A DNA stretch of 64,000 nucleotides, taken from the NCBI GenBank assembly GCA_036971475.1, contig JBAIZL010000006.1:90130546-90194545 (forward strand). Direction: 5' to 3'. Numbering within the stretch: the stretch's first letter is position 1; every line of letters starts with the position of its first letter. The position numbers and the translations under genes are program-made. Source of the DNA: Prosapia bicincta (Eukaryota; Arthropoda; Insecta; Hemiptera; Cercopidae). This document shows positions 39,710 through 50,780 of the stretch, one piece after another. The notes beneath the pieces are model-generated. The model was given only the letters and a program-made list of their open reading frames with translations, ran no database searches and was not told the origin of the DNA.

Positions 39710-40605
39710 CAGTAGTCTCGATAATACGAGGTAGATGTGACAGAGACCCCTTCGTATTACACAGATATACGTTCCTGTACATTAGAAGAACAATAGGGTT
39801 TCTAATGAACCCTAATACTATAATTAAGGACGCACAAAATACGTTTATAGAACTGTATTGATTACAGTACTTATGTAAATTAATGTTGCTTTGGAATACT
39901 TTGTTCATCACGGTTGCTAGATTTGTTGCAAAAAGTTGTGTCTTCTGCGTCTGTTTATCAGATAGTTTTTGTCCTGCGGTGTCGCGTAGACGTCTTAGCA
40001 GAAGCACATCCGTTTGCTTGGTGCCTGTTATTCAATATAGCGCAGTGCAGTTTCCAAGACGGCCCTTCATCTTTATTCTCGTCCTCACTGCCTTCAGTAG
40101 TTGTACCTTTTCAACTATCGTAACATGTTTTATGTTACGTAACATGTTTTATGTTACGTTTGTCCTTACTCGTCCACTGACGTAAGTCCGTATCATCGAC
40201 ATTTTCCCAACCCGGAAGTTTCTTGATAAGAAATGCCAAATCTGTTTCTTCTTGTGAATCGATGGCACAGTCACAACAGTTTTATTATGGCTCAGGACTT
40301 TATTCCACGACTTACTTAATGTTCGGCTACACAGTACACATCTTACTCAAGTATGTATGTTTTAGAAACCCTACAATGATTTCTTCCCCTTCAGTCGCTT
40401 CCAAGAGAGATTGTATAAGGTAACGCATGTATTCTGTTCTTACATTCCACAACACCCTGATCCATCGGCTGGACTAGGCTCGTATCATTGCGGGTAGAAA
40501 TAAAGCACGGATTCAAATAGATAAAATAGTATGGAATAGAAAGAAATAGGCTCGAATTTAACGGAACCTCGGAAAATCGGGACTCGGATTTTCGAGACTC
40601 TACTG
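39710..40605 (-). mobile_element. Tigger-like element, longer relative of 22206-22564
   Basis: The left end CAGTAGTCTCGATAATACGA and the complement of the right end, CAGTAGAGTCTCGAAAATCC, are inverted, with TA at 39708-39709 and 40606-40607. The minus strand at about 40180-40262 reads DSQEETDLAFLIKKLPGWEN then VDDTDLRQWTSKD, resembling the C-terminal part of Tigger transposases (L..LP G...V...D...WL..D). The transposase is otherwise degraded. Plus-strand ORFs in it (e.g. 39883-40185) are antisense shadows. Confidence 0.75.
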
Positions 40606-40909
40606 TAGTTATAAAACTTTTCCCATTACAAAAACAGTCAAATTGGTTTCAAAAACAAGAAGTTGATAAATTGCGTAAATTTTAAAATGTTTTCTAATTC
40701 GACAGTATCATAAAGTTCCATAAAAAGTAAATAATTTGTTTACTGTCTATTAAAAAAATGTGTGTATGATAAATTATACTCATTACTCGCCACAGGTATA
40801 AATGAATTTTTGTAATATTACCCAAGTAGAAACAAGTTTAAAAAATCAATTTCGTCCTAGCCTGGAAATTAAATTCCAACTGTGATATATCATTTGTTTT
40901 ACAATGTAA

Positions 40910-41065
40910 ATATTCAAAGAAACTATGTTAACATCAATTGCCATCGATTACAGGTTTAAAAAAATGTATTTGAAAGTGATTCGATGAATAAAAATGTACT
41001 TTAATAACGATTGAAAATTTGTACAAGAAATATATCAGGGGAGTATCAGCTAATAGAAGGAAATA
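40910..41065 (+). mobile_element. tRNA-derived SINE, 3' part only
   Basis: It shares GTTAACATCAATTGCCATCG, then ACAGGTTTAAAAAAATGTAT, GGATGAATAAAA-like and AACGATTGAAAATTTGTA blocks with the copies at 41605 and 48703. The tRNA-like head is absent. Confidence 0.6.
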
Positions 41066-41604
41066 AATAACAGATTTTGTAACACAATTATTAAATATGC
41101 TAGGTTTCAAAATTTGAGGTTAAGATTTTTTCTCAACACACGCAAGTACTTTGCAGTGAGCAAGGTTTGACGCATCGAGCGGCAGCCTATGACGCATTGT
41201 GCAAATGCTATTCTATCCAGCAGTGGTGGGTGCGTGTGCGTATGCGCAAAGCGATGCATATTTACGTCTGTTACTGAGAAACATTGTCTTTACTATTTGC
41301 GTAATGCTACACGACGAACAGAAATGCTAAAAATAGCCTCGTCTTAATCCATTACATATATTTCAGAGCTTCTAAACAATGATTGCTTTAAAAAATTAAC
41401 TACTATTAAGTAAGAGGCAGGTGTGTGAGCTTCAATTAAATAATAAATAAACCAATAACACATATCTATTGATTAAGAATAGGTATTTGAAACATTAAAT
41501 GAAACACCTTCTTATATATTAATTACGATAGAACAAGGAATATAAAAAATAAATTCCTACTGAAGTTTACAAAGAAAAACATTATTTTAGTTACCCTAGA
41601 TCAC

Positions 41605-41985
41605 TATTTATAATACAGTGGGGTAACCATGGTAACAGTTTAAGGTTGTACAATAGAGGTTTCGATGACAACTAGATGAGGGGGGGGGGAGGAAATTTCA
41701 TAAACAGCTGTAAGAAAAAAATTCTATGTATTGGAAAGTTGGCACAGTGCCAATTCGAACATGAAGATTCTCAGTTCGAATCCGCCTGGACCCCACAAAT
41801 TTCATAATTTAATTATTGAATATATATTTGGACAAAAACTGTATTAACATCAATTGTCATCTATTATAGGTTTAACAAAATGTATTTGAACTTGATTGGA
41901 TGAATAAAAACTTATATTATTAACGATTGAAAATTTGTATAAGATATATATTAAGAGAGTGTGAGCTAATAGGAGAAATGTAATA
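41605..41985 (+). mobile_element. tRNA-derived SINE copy 1 (unexpanded)
   Basis: Conserved with 48703-50235: GGTAACCATGGTAACAG, GGTTTCGATGACAACTAGATG, then a tRNA-like segment at about 41740-41800 (GCACAGTGCCAATTCGAACA, TGAAGATTCTCAGTTCGAAT, CCGCC). AGTTCGAATCC is a good pol III B box and GGCACAGTGCC a plausible A box. The segment GTATTAACATCAATTGTCAT plus CTATTATAGGTTTAACAAAAT occurs once here, and the copy ends in (AAT)n. A GGGGGGGG run lies near 41681. This is the ancestral state for the 41-bp array. Confidence 0.7.
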
Positions 41986-42246
41986 ATAATAATAAAAACA
42001 TAATCTGAATAACTTTTTATTTTGTAAAAACAAATATTTTGACAGTTGTAATCATAAGTAATATTTTATATTAAAAATTACTATATAGAAGACCTTTCAT
42101 GCTTCCAATGGCAGAAGTAATTGAATAAAGGCTGGTATGGGCAATACTTCGGTCTTTTTGGAAATTATATATTTTAAATGCTGAAACAGGAGAGGGATCT
42201 GAATAAATGATAAGTTCAAATATCGAGTGGAAATGGTTTTATTTAT

Positions 42247-42300
42247 TTATTGCAACGTTTCAGGCTTGGTAAGGGCAACCGTCTTAGCCTTTATACAATT
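42247..42300 (-). repeat. Penelope-like 3' tail, minus orientation
   Basis: The minus strand reads TAAGACGGTTGCCCTTACCA then AGCCTGAAACGTTGCAATAA: a GAAACGTTG end preceded by a hairpin-forming segment, as in Penelope-like elements. It points away from the tail at 43017. Confidence 0.4.
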
Positions 42301-43016
42301 GTTATCTGGAGTGGGCAAATAAACGTGAATAGATTAAAGATCTAATGTTTTAGAGGTCTGAGGCATAACAATGAATGTTTACTATTATCGCGGAGGGAAT
42401 TTAAAAAATTGTCAATAATTAACGAATTAGGCAAACGTTCGAAGACGGAAGCAAAATCGAAGATGAGTGTAAAACTATGGAATCAGAGAATCTCGAAGGA
42501 GAATAAGAGAAATATTTGCAATGCCAATGTGCAGTGAAGGATATAAGATGCTAACGGTAACAGAGATGGAAGGGGAACGCAGCTCATGGATCACGATTGG
42601 ATACCGGAATATATAGCATGGTCATGTGCAACGAAGGAGAGGAAGCTCTAGAATAACCAGGGAGACTCCCATTGTCTAGGGTATGACAGATGCAGTGGAT
42701 CCCCTGCAACAGACGAGAGTCTCTGTGTGGGAACACAATGCAAGGATGAGCAAAACGCATCTGTAACATTAACTTTTATAAGTTTTAAACATAGGCGTAC
42801 TAAAAGTGGATATTCTTTTTTTTTGACGAAAAGAAAATCTAATTATTATAATCGTCGAATTTGTGAAGTAATCTATTAAAAATATATTTTGTACAGTTTT
42901 GTATACTTGCATACACTTGACCACTTTCACTTAAGGGGCGTGGCGAAGTAGTTACCGGTTTAAGCCTATATATTTGTTGTATTATGTTGTTTATGTTAGT
43001 TGTATTTTTTAAATAC
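42301..43016. other. Unclassified DNA between two outward Penelope-like tails
   Basis: Less AT-rich than its surroundings at 42400-42770. A 61-codon minus ORF (42584-42769) has no domain I recognise. By position it may be the body of a decayed retroelement. Confidence 0.3.
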
Positions 43017-43080
43017 CTCTGAAGATGATTGCTGGGCAATTGAAATGTACATAAGGTGTAAAATAAAAGTTATTTGTGGT
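43017..43080 (+). repeat. Penelope-like 3' tail, plus orientation
   Basis: CTCTGAAGATGATTGCTGGG then CAATTGAAATGTACATAAGG; ATTGC pairs with GCAAT between CTGAAGATG and GAAA. Confidence 0.45.
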
Positions 43081-43310
43081 TTAGAGGTTTTATTTATTTA
43101 AAAAATAAACATTACGCCACAGTTGCTTCATACAGTTATCAGAACTATTATGATTCTCTAGCCGCATAATCCTGAAGATGACTCAATAAATACCTGATAT
43201 GCATTGAGATTTAATCTTGATCAACGAAAAACTTAATTTTGATTTAATCACGGTAAATTATTTATAAATATTTAGTTTTGTATAAATAGTCGCCGGACCG
43301 AAGCAGAGCG

Positions 43311-44547
43311 TCTCTCGGACCACGTGATATAATTATAACGTCTTTAGACAGATTATTTAATCTGCAACTGTTTAATATTTCCCTTATTCCGCCGCACGAA
43401 TCCTTGTCTCTCGGACCACGTGATATAATTATAACGTCTTTAGACAGATTATTTAATCTGCAACTGTTTAATATTTCCCTTATTCCGCCGCACGAATCCT
43501 TGTCTCTCGGACCACGTGATATAATTATAACGTCTTTAGACAGATTATTTAATCTGCAACTGTTTAATATTTCCCTTATTCCGCCGCATGAATCCTTGTC
43601 TCTCGGACCACGTGATATAATTATAACGTCTTTAGACAGATTATTTAATCTGCAACTGTTTAATATTTCCCTTATTCCGCCGCATGAATCCTTGTCTCTC
43701 GGACCACGTGATATAATTATAACGTCTTTAGACAGATTATTTAATCTGCAACTGTTTAATATTTCCCTTATTCCGCCGCATGAATCCTTGTCTCTCGGAC
43801 CACGTGATATAATTATAACGTCTTTAGACAGATTATTTAATCTGCAACTGTTTAATATTTCCCTTATTCCGCCGCATGAATCCTTGTCTCTCGGACCACG
43901 TGATATAATTATAACGTCTTTAGACAGATTATTTAATCTGCAACTGTTTAATATTTCCCTTATTCCGCCGCACGAATCCTTGTCTCTCGGACCACGTGAT
44001 ATAATTATAACGTCTTTAGACAGATTATTTAATCTGCAACTGTTTAATATTTCCCTTATTCCGCCGCACGAATCCTTGTCTCTCGGACCACGTGATATAA
44101 TTATAACGTCTTTAGACAGATTATTTAATCTGCAACTGTTTAATATTTCCCTTATTCCGCCGCATGAATCCTTGTCTCTCGGACCACGTGATCTAATTAT
44201 AACGTCTTTAGACAGATTATTTAATCTGCAACTGTTTAATATTTCCCTTATTCCGCCGCATGAATCCTTGTCTCTCGGAACACGTGATATAATTATAACG
44301 TCTTTAGACAGATTATTTAATCTGCAACTGTTTAATATTTCCCTTATTCCGCCGCATGAATCCTTGTCTCTCGGACCACGTGATCTAATTATAACGTCTT
44401 TAGACAGATTATTTAATCTGCAACTGTTTAATATTTCCCTTATTCCGCCGCATGAATCCTTGTCTCTCGGACCACGTGATCTAATTATAACGTCTTTAGA
44501 CAGATTATTTAATCTGCAACTGTTTAATATTTCCCTTATTCCGCCGC
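43311..44547 (+). repeat. Array A: 96-bp tandem repeat, ~13 copies
   Basis: The unit starts TCTCTCGGACCACGTGATAT and includes AACGTCTTTAGACAGATTAT, TTAATCTGCAACTGTTTAAT and TCCGCCGCACGAATCCTTG. Copies are nearly identical, with C/T in CGCACG/CGCATG, ATATAAT/ATCTAAT and one GGAACAC. The unit contains the E-box-like palindrome CACGTG and inverted motifs (AGATTATTTAATCT). 96 is divisible by 3, so a 394-codon plus ORF stays open with a 32-residue repeat; I regard it as arithmetic, not a gene. Confidence 0.97.
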
Positions 44548-44589
44548 ATGAATCCTTCAGGAATATAGCCTACCAAAGGAATGTGTAGT

Positions 44590-45975
44590 GACGTAGCCAG
44601 GAAGGACGTGCCTTCCCCAAACCAATTAATATTAGCAGAGAAATAACCTATAAAACAACATTTTATTCTACTCCACCAATACCAAGAGGCAAAACTAATA
44701 TTGGCTGTTATTTTTGTGAAGCACTGCTTTGCACCCGGCCTGACAGCAAAGCTAGCGTCTGAGTGTGAAGGAATTGCTCTTCTACAGCCTAGTATGTTAT
44801 AGCAAACACCTTCCCCACGACCCAACAACTTTTGTATTTTTGTGAAGCACTGCTTTGCACCCGGCCTGACAGCAAAGCTAGCGTCTGAGTGTGAAGGAAT
44901 TGCTGTTCTACAGCCTAGTATGTTATAGCAAACACCTTCCCCACGACCCAACAACTTTTGTATTTTTGTGAAGCACTGCTTTGCACCCGGCCTGACAGCA
45001 AAGCTAGCGTCTGAGTGTGAAGGAATTGCTGTTCTACAGCCTAGTATGTTATAGCAAACACCTTCCCCACGACCCAACAACTTTTGTATTTTTGTGAAGC
45101 ACTGCTTTGCACCCGGCCTGACAGCAAAGCTAGCGTCTGAGTGTGAAGGAATTGCTGTTCTACAGCCTAGTATGTTATAGCAAACACCTTCCCCACGACC
45201 CAACAACTTGTGTATTTTTGTGAAGCACTGCTTTGCACCCGGCCTGACAGCAAAGCTAGCGTCTGAGTGTGAAGGAATTGCTGTTCTACAGCCTAGTATG
45301 TTATAGCAAACACCTTCCCCACGACCCAACAACTTTTGTATTTTTGTGAAGCACTGCTTTGCACCCGGCCTGACAGCAAAGCTAGCGTCTGAGTGTGAAG
45401 GAATTGCTGTTCTACAGCCTAGTATGTTATAGCAAACACCTTCCCCACGACCCAACAACTTTTGTATTTTTGTGAAGCACTGCTTTGCACCCGGCCTGAC
45501 AGCAAAGCTAGCGTCTGAGTGTGAAGGAATTGCTGTTCTACAGCCTAGTATGTTATAGCAAACACCTTCCCCACGACCCAACAACTTGTGTATTTTTGTG
45601 AAGCACTGCTTTGCACCCGGCCTGACAGCAAAGCTAGCGTCTGATTGTGAAGGAATTGCTGTTCTACAGCCTAGTATGTTATAGCAAACACCTTCCCCAC
45701 GACCCAACAACTTGTGTATTTTTGTGAAGCACTGCTTTGCACCCGGCCTGACAGCAAAGCTAGCGTCTGAGTGTGAAGGAATTGCTGTTCTACAGCCTAG
45801 TATGTTATAGCAAACACCTTCCCCACGACCCAACAACTTGTGTATTTTTAAGTACCAAAATAGCATAAAATATTATTTTTAGGGATAAAAATATTCAAAA
45901 TTTCCCCAGGGGGATTCCACCTCCATAACCCTCTGGTCCTGCTCCCCAATACATCGTCCTGTCTACGCCCCTGAG
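44590..45975. mobile_element. hAT-like element hosting array B (inferred)
   Basis: The left border TAGTGACGTAGCCAGGAAGG and the complement of the right border, CAGGGGCGTAGACAGGACG, share GxCGTAGxCAGGA. They are followed by C- and G-rich blocks typical of a common insect hAT end (CAGGGGCGTAGCCAGG). The target duplication is not clear. Between them lies almost only array B. Confidence 0.4.
44711..45846 (-). repeat. Array B: 126-bp tandem repeat, 9 copies
   Basis: The unit on the plus strand: TTTTTGTGAAGCACTGCTTT, GCACCCGGCCTGACAGCAAA, GCTAGCGTCTGAGTGTGAAG, and so on to CCCACGACCCAACAACTTTTG. Variants are few (CTT/CTG before TGTA, one GATTGTG, one TCTTCTA). The minus strand gives a 42-residue repeat within a 453-codon ORF (44505-45866): LLGRGEGVCYNILGCRTAIP and onward. 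No known domain is seen. Confidence 0.97.
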
Positions 45976-46087
45976 AGTAGGGTGTGGTCATTCAGTTGAA
46001 TTAGACAAAATTAGGGATGCAAACGTGTTTCCCCCGGAGTAATAGCAGCTAATACAGTCGCCAGGGAAACTGCTGGAGTTTACAGGT

Positions 46088-48113
46088 AAGAATTGTATAA
46101 TTTAACAACTGCTAGAACTTACAGGCAAGAATTGTATAATTTTACAACTGCTGGAACTTACAGACAAGAATTGTATAATTTTACAACTGCTGGCACTTGC
46201 AGACAAAAATTGTATAATTTTACAACTGCTGGAACTTACAGACAAGAATTGTATAATTTTACAACTGCTGGCACTTGCAGACAAAAATTGTATAATTTTA
46301 CAACTGCTGGCACTTGCAGACAAAAATTGTATAATTTTACAACTGCTGGAACTTACAGACAAAAATTGTATAATTTTACAACTGCTGGCACTTGCAGACA
46401 AAAATTGTATAATTTAACAACTGCTAGAACTTACAGGCAAGAATTGTATAATTTTACAACTGCTGGAACTTACAGACAAGAATTGTATAATTTTACAACT
46501 GCTGGAACTTGCAGACAAAAATTGTATAATTTTACAACTGCTGGAACTTACAGACAAAAATTGTATAATTTTACAACTGCTGGCACTTGCAGACAAAAAT
46601 TGTATAATTTAACAACTGCTAGAACTTACAGGCAAGAATTGTATAATTTTACAACTGCTGGAACTTACAGACAAGAATTGTATAATTTTACAACTGCTGG
46701 AACTTGCAGACAAAAATTGTATAATTTTACAACTGCTGGAACTTACAGGCAAGAATTGTATAATTTTACAACTGCTGGAACTTACAGACAAGAATTGTAT
46801 AATTTTACAACTGCTGGAACTTGCAGACAAAAATTGTATAATTTTACAACTGCTGGAACTTACAAGCAAGAATTGTATAATTTTACAACTGCTGGAACTT
46901 GCAGACAAAAATTGTATAATTTTACAACTGCTGGAACTTACAAGCAAGAATTGTATAATTTTACAACTGCTGGAACTTACAAGCAAGAATTGTATAATTT
47001 TACAACTGCTGGAACTTACAAGCAAGAATTGTATAATTTTACAACTGCTGGAACTTACAAGCAAGAATTGTATAATTTTACAACTGCTGGAACTTACAAG
47101 CAAGAATTGTATAATTTTACAACTGCTGGAACTTGCAGACAAGAATTGTATAATTTTACAACTGCTGGAACTTGCAGACAAGAATTGTATAATTTTACAA
47201 CTGCTGGAACTTACAAGCAAGAATTGTATAATTTTACAACTGCTGGAACTTGCAGACAAGAATTGTATAATTTTACAACTGCTGGAACTTGCAGACAAAA
47301 ATTGTATAATTTTACAACTGCTGGAACTTACAAGCAAGAATTGTATAATTTTACAACTGCTGGAACTTGCAGACAAAAATTGTATAATTTTACAACTGCT
47401 GGAACTTGCAGACAAGAATTGTATAATTTTACAACTGCTGGAACTTGCAGACAAAAATTGTATAATTTTACAACTGCTGGAACTTACAAGCAAGAATTGT
47501 ATAATTTTACAACTGCTGGAACTTGCAGACAAAAATTGTATAATTTTACAACTGCTGGAACTTACAAGCAAGAATTGTATAATTTTACAACTGCTGGAAC
47601 TTACAAGCAAGAATTGTATAATTTTACAACTGCTGGAACTTACAAGCAAGAATTGTATAATTTTACAACTGCTGGAACTTGCAGACAAGAATTGTATAAT
47701 TTTACAACTGCTGGAACTTGCAGACAAAAATTGTATAATTTTACAACTGCTGGAACTTACAAGCAAGAATTGTATAATTTTACAACTGCTGGAACTTGCA
47801 GACAAAAATTGTATAATTTTACAACTGCTGGAACTTACAGGCAAGAATTGTATAATTTTACAACTGCTGGAACTTGCAGACAAAAATTGTATAATTTTAC
47901 AACTGCTGGAACTTACAGACAAGAATTGTATAATTTTACAACTGCTGGAACTTACAAGCAAGAATTGTATAATTTTACAACTGCTGGAACTTGCAGACAA
48001 AAATTGTATAATTTTACAACTGCTGGAACTTACAGACAAGAATTGTATAATTTTACAACTGCTGGAACTTACAAGCAAGAATTGTATAATTTTACAACTG
48101 CTGACACTTTTTA
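46088..48113 (+). repeat. Array C: 39-bp tandem repeat, ~52 copies
   Basis: The unit AATTGTATAATTTTACAACT + GCTGGAACTTACAGACAAG. Three main variants alternate: ACTTACAGACAAGA, ACTTGCAGACAAAA and ACTTACAAGCAAGA. Both strands remain open for hundreds of codons (13-residue repeat LYNFTTAGTYRQE on plus). A distinct variant (TTTAACAACTGCTAGAAC) recurs at 46091, 46403 and 46598, i.e. 8 and 5 units apart, so blocks of several units were duplicated. Confidence 0.97.
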
Positions 48114-48702
48114 ATGAAGACAAATATTTGGAAAGTAGATTATCGACTAAACCCAATAAATTCTTTCTTTGTGTTGGTGAAAGTTGCTGCACCTCATCTA
48201 AGCCTAACTGTTTTAATTATCGACTATCATTTAGAAAGCGCCTATCCTTCCGTCCACACACTGACAGCCTGCCATGTTAGAAGGTGTTAAGTCATAAGCT
48301 AAACTATGCGTAGTGATTGCAAAGCGGTAACGGAAATGTAACAATGCTAGACTGTAGGCTCCTCTAAGAACCTTCCGTATAATAACCTAGTCTTTATATT
48401 TACTTTACAACAAGTATAGATATTAACTGTAATAATTACTTACAAAAGCAATGGTGGCATAGCGCAAGGACATTGGCTGATCTGTACAAGTAATACTATA
48501 TAGGCCTATACATATGTCAGAATAACAATATTAAGGGGCAAAAGAGAAAGAGAATTTCCTTGCAATTTTCCTTTCTGTGTGTGGTGTTGGACCTATTTTT
48601 GTTAGTTAATATTTATAACCTTTCTTTTCTTCCGTCGCTTGCATTGTGTTGTAGTTCCAGTTTGTTTATTTTATTTTATTCATTCATTTTTAATAAGAGA
48701 GT
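48114..48702. other. Non-coding DNA between arrays C and D
   Basis: No gene recognised. GGTGGCATAGCGCAAGG near 48450 resembles a pol III A box but no B box follows. Confidence 0.4.
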
Positions 48703-50235
48703 ATTATTTATGATATTGTGTTGGTAATCATGGCAACAGCTTAAGGTTGTGCAATGGAGGTTTCGATGACAACCAGATGGGAATACAAAAATTCATATAC
48801 ATCGTTGAGAAATCATTTCTACCTATGGAAAGTTGTCTCAGTGCCAAAGCGCTAGACTTCGAACATGAAGATACTCAGTTCGAATCCGACCTTTACCCCA
48901 TAAATTTTTATAATTTAATTATTGAATAAATAATTGAAAAAACTGTATTAACATCAAGTGTCATCCACTATAGGTTAAAAAACTGTATTAACATTAAGTG
49001 TCATCCACTATAGGTTAAAAAACTGTATTAACATTAAGTGTCATCCACTATAGGTTAAATAAAATGTATTAAACATTAAGTGCCATCCACTATAGGTTAA
49101 ATAGAATGTATTAACATTAAGTGCCATCCACTATAGGTTAAATAAAATGTATTAACATTAAGTGCCATCCACTATAGGTTAAATAAAATGTATTAACATT
49201 AAGTGCCATCCACTATAGGTTAAATAAAATGTATTAACATTAAGTGCCATCCACTATAGGTTAAATAAAATGTATTAACATTAAGTGCCATCCACTATAG
49301 GTTAAATAAAATGTATTAACATTAAGTGCCATCCACTATAGGTTAAATAAAATGTATTAACATTAAGTGCCATCCACTATAGGTTAAATAAAATGTATTA
49401 ACATTAAGTGCCATCCACTATAGGTTAAATAAAATGTATTAACATTAAGTGCCATCCACTATAGGTTAAATAAAATGTATTAACATTAAGTGCCATCCAC
49501 TATAGGTTAAATAAAATGTATTAACATTAAGTGCCATCCACTATAGGTTAAATAAAATGTATTAACATTAAGTGCCATCCACTATAGGTTAAATAAAATG
49601 TATTAACATTAAGTGCCATCCACTATAGGTTAAATAAAATGTATTAACATTAAGTGCCATCCACTATAGGTTAAATAAAATGTATTAACATTAAGTGCCA
49701 TCCACTATAGGTTAAATAAAATGTATTAACATTAAGTACCATCCACTATAGGTTAAATAAAATGTATTAACATTAAGTGCCATCCACTATAGATTAAATA
49801 AAATGTATTAACATTAAGTGCCATCCACTATAGGTTAAATAGAATGTATTAACATTAAGTGCCATCCACTATAGGTTAAATAAAATGTATTAACATTAAG
49901 TGCCATCCACTATAGGTTAAATAAACTGTATTAACATTAAGTGCCATCCACTATAGGTTAAATAAAATGTATTAACATTAAGTGCCATCCACTATAGGTT
50001 AAATAAAATGTATTAACATTAAGTGCCATCCACTATAGGTTAAATAAAATGTATTAACATTAAGTGCCATCCACTATAGGTTAAATAAAATGTATTAACA
50101 TTAAGTGCCATCCACTATAAGTTAAATAAAATGTATTTGAACTTAATTAGATGAATAAAACGTATACTTAAGTAACGGTTAAAAATGTGTACGATACATA
50201 TAGCTATATCAGTTAATAAAAGAAACTGAAAAATA
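48703..50235 (+). mobile_element. tRNA-derived SINE copy 2, expanded by an internal tandem array
   Basis: The head (48703-48937) aligns with 41605-41840, including a better preserved tRNA-like segment at about 48829-48895: TCTCAGTGCCAAAGCGCTAG, ACTTCGAACATGAAGATACT, CAGTTCGAATCCGACC. The SINE tail resumes at about 50128 (AAATGTATTTGAACTTAATT, GATGAATAAAA, AACGGTTAAAAATG). Array D lies between. Confidence 0.7.
48938..50128 (+). repeat. Array D: 41-bp tandem repeat, ~29 copies, inside a SINE
   Basis: The unit AAAATGTATTAACATTAAGT + GCCATCCACTATAGGTTAAAT. The first units are 40 bp with AAAACTGTATTAACATCAAGTG, closest to the single-copy SINE sequence; later ones are nearly identical. Not divisible by 3, so no long ORF. 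Confidence 0.97.
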
Positions 50236-50780
50236 GCTTAAGGTGAGGAGACGGAGGGCAGCGACGGACAAGTGTCAAAGGGTTCCTGCCGAAATGATAC
50301 AAATTTAGTAATCTAATCTCGTGTCGAAGTGAGGCACTGAAAAAATACCTCGTCTTCCTTAGAATTATATTTAATCTTTTATTAGTTATTTCTTCTTCTA
50401 GAAATACCGGAATGCAACCGTATTTATACATGCAATAATTCACCCCCTTCCCCAAATAAAAGCTAGCTAGACTATTAGTTTATCTTTCAATCACAAACAA
50501 GCTTAACACGATATTTTAACGCAATTTTAGAACATTCTTACAGCAGTTTCGAAAAAAGTTGAGCATACGTGCCGATTTGTCGTTTAATAATATAGACGCC
50601 AATGCTTCTGCAAACAATTCTCCGCACACTATAGGTCTAAATAAATTCCTTCAATTAGTGGGTTTGGAATTTTTTCCAGCATCTTGGCGTCATGCTTATA
50701 AGGGTCTTGTACTTTTCCTCCACCTTCGTCTTCAACAAAGGTCGAGCCATCTTCGCTAAACCCTACCATCTTCTATGTTC
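50236..50780. other. Non-coding DNA between arrays D and E
   Basis: No recognisable gene or repeat. Short ORFs on both strands lack motifs. Confidence 0.45.

Noticed and set aside
48440..48470. tRNA A-box-like GGTGGCATAGCGCAAGG
   Set aside because: No B box at the proper distance and no cloverleaf; not a tRNA gene.
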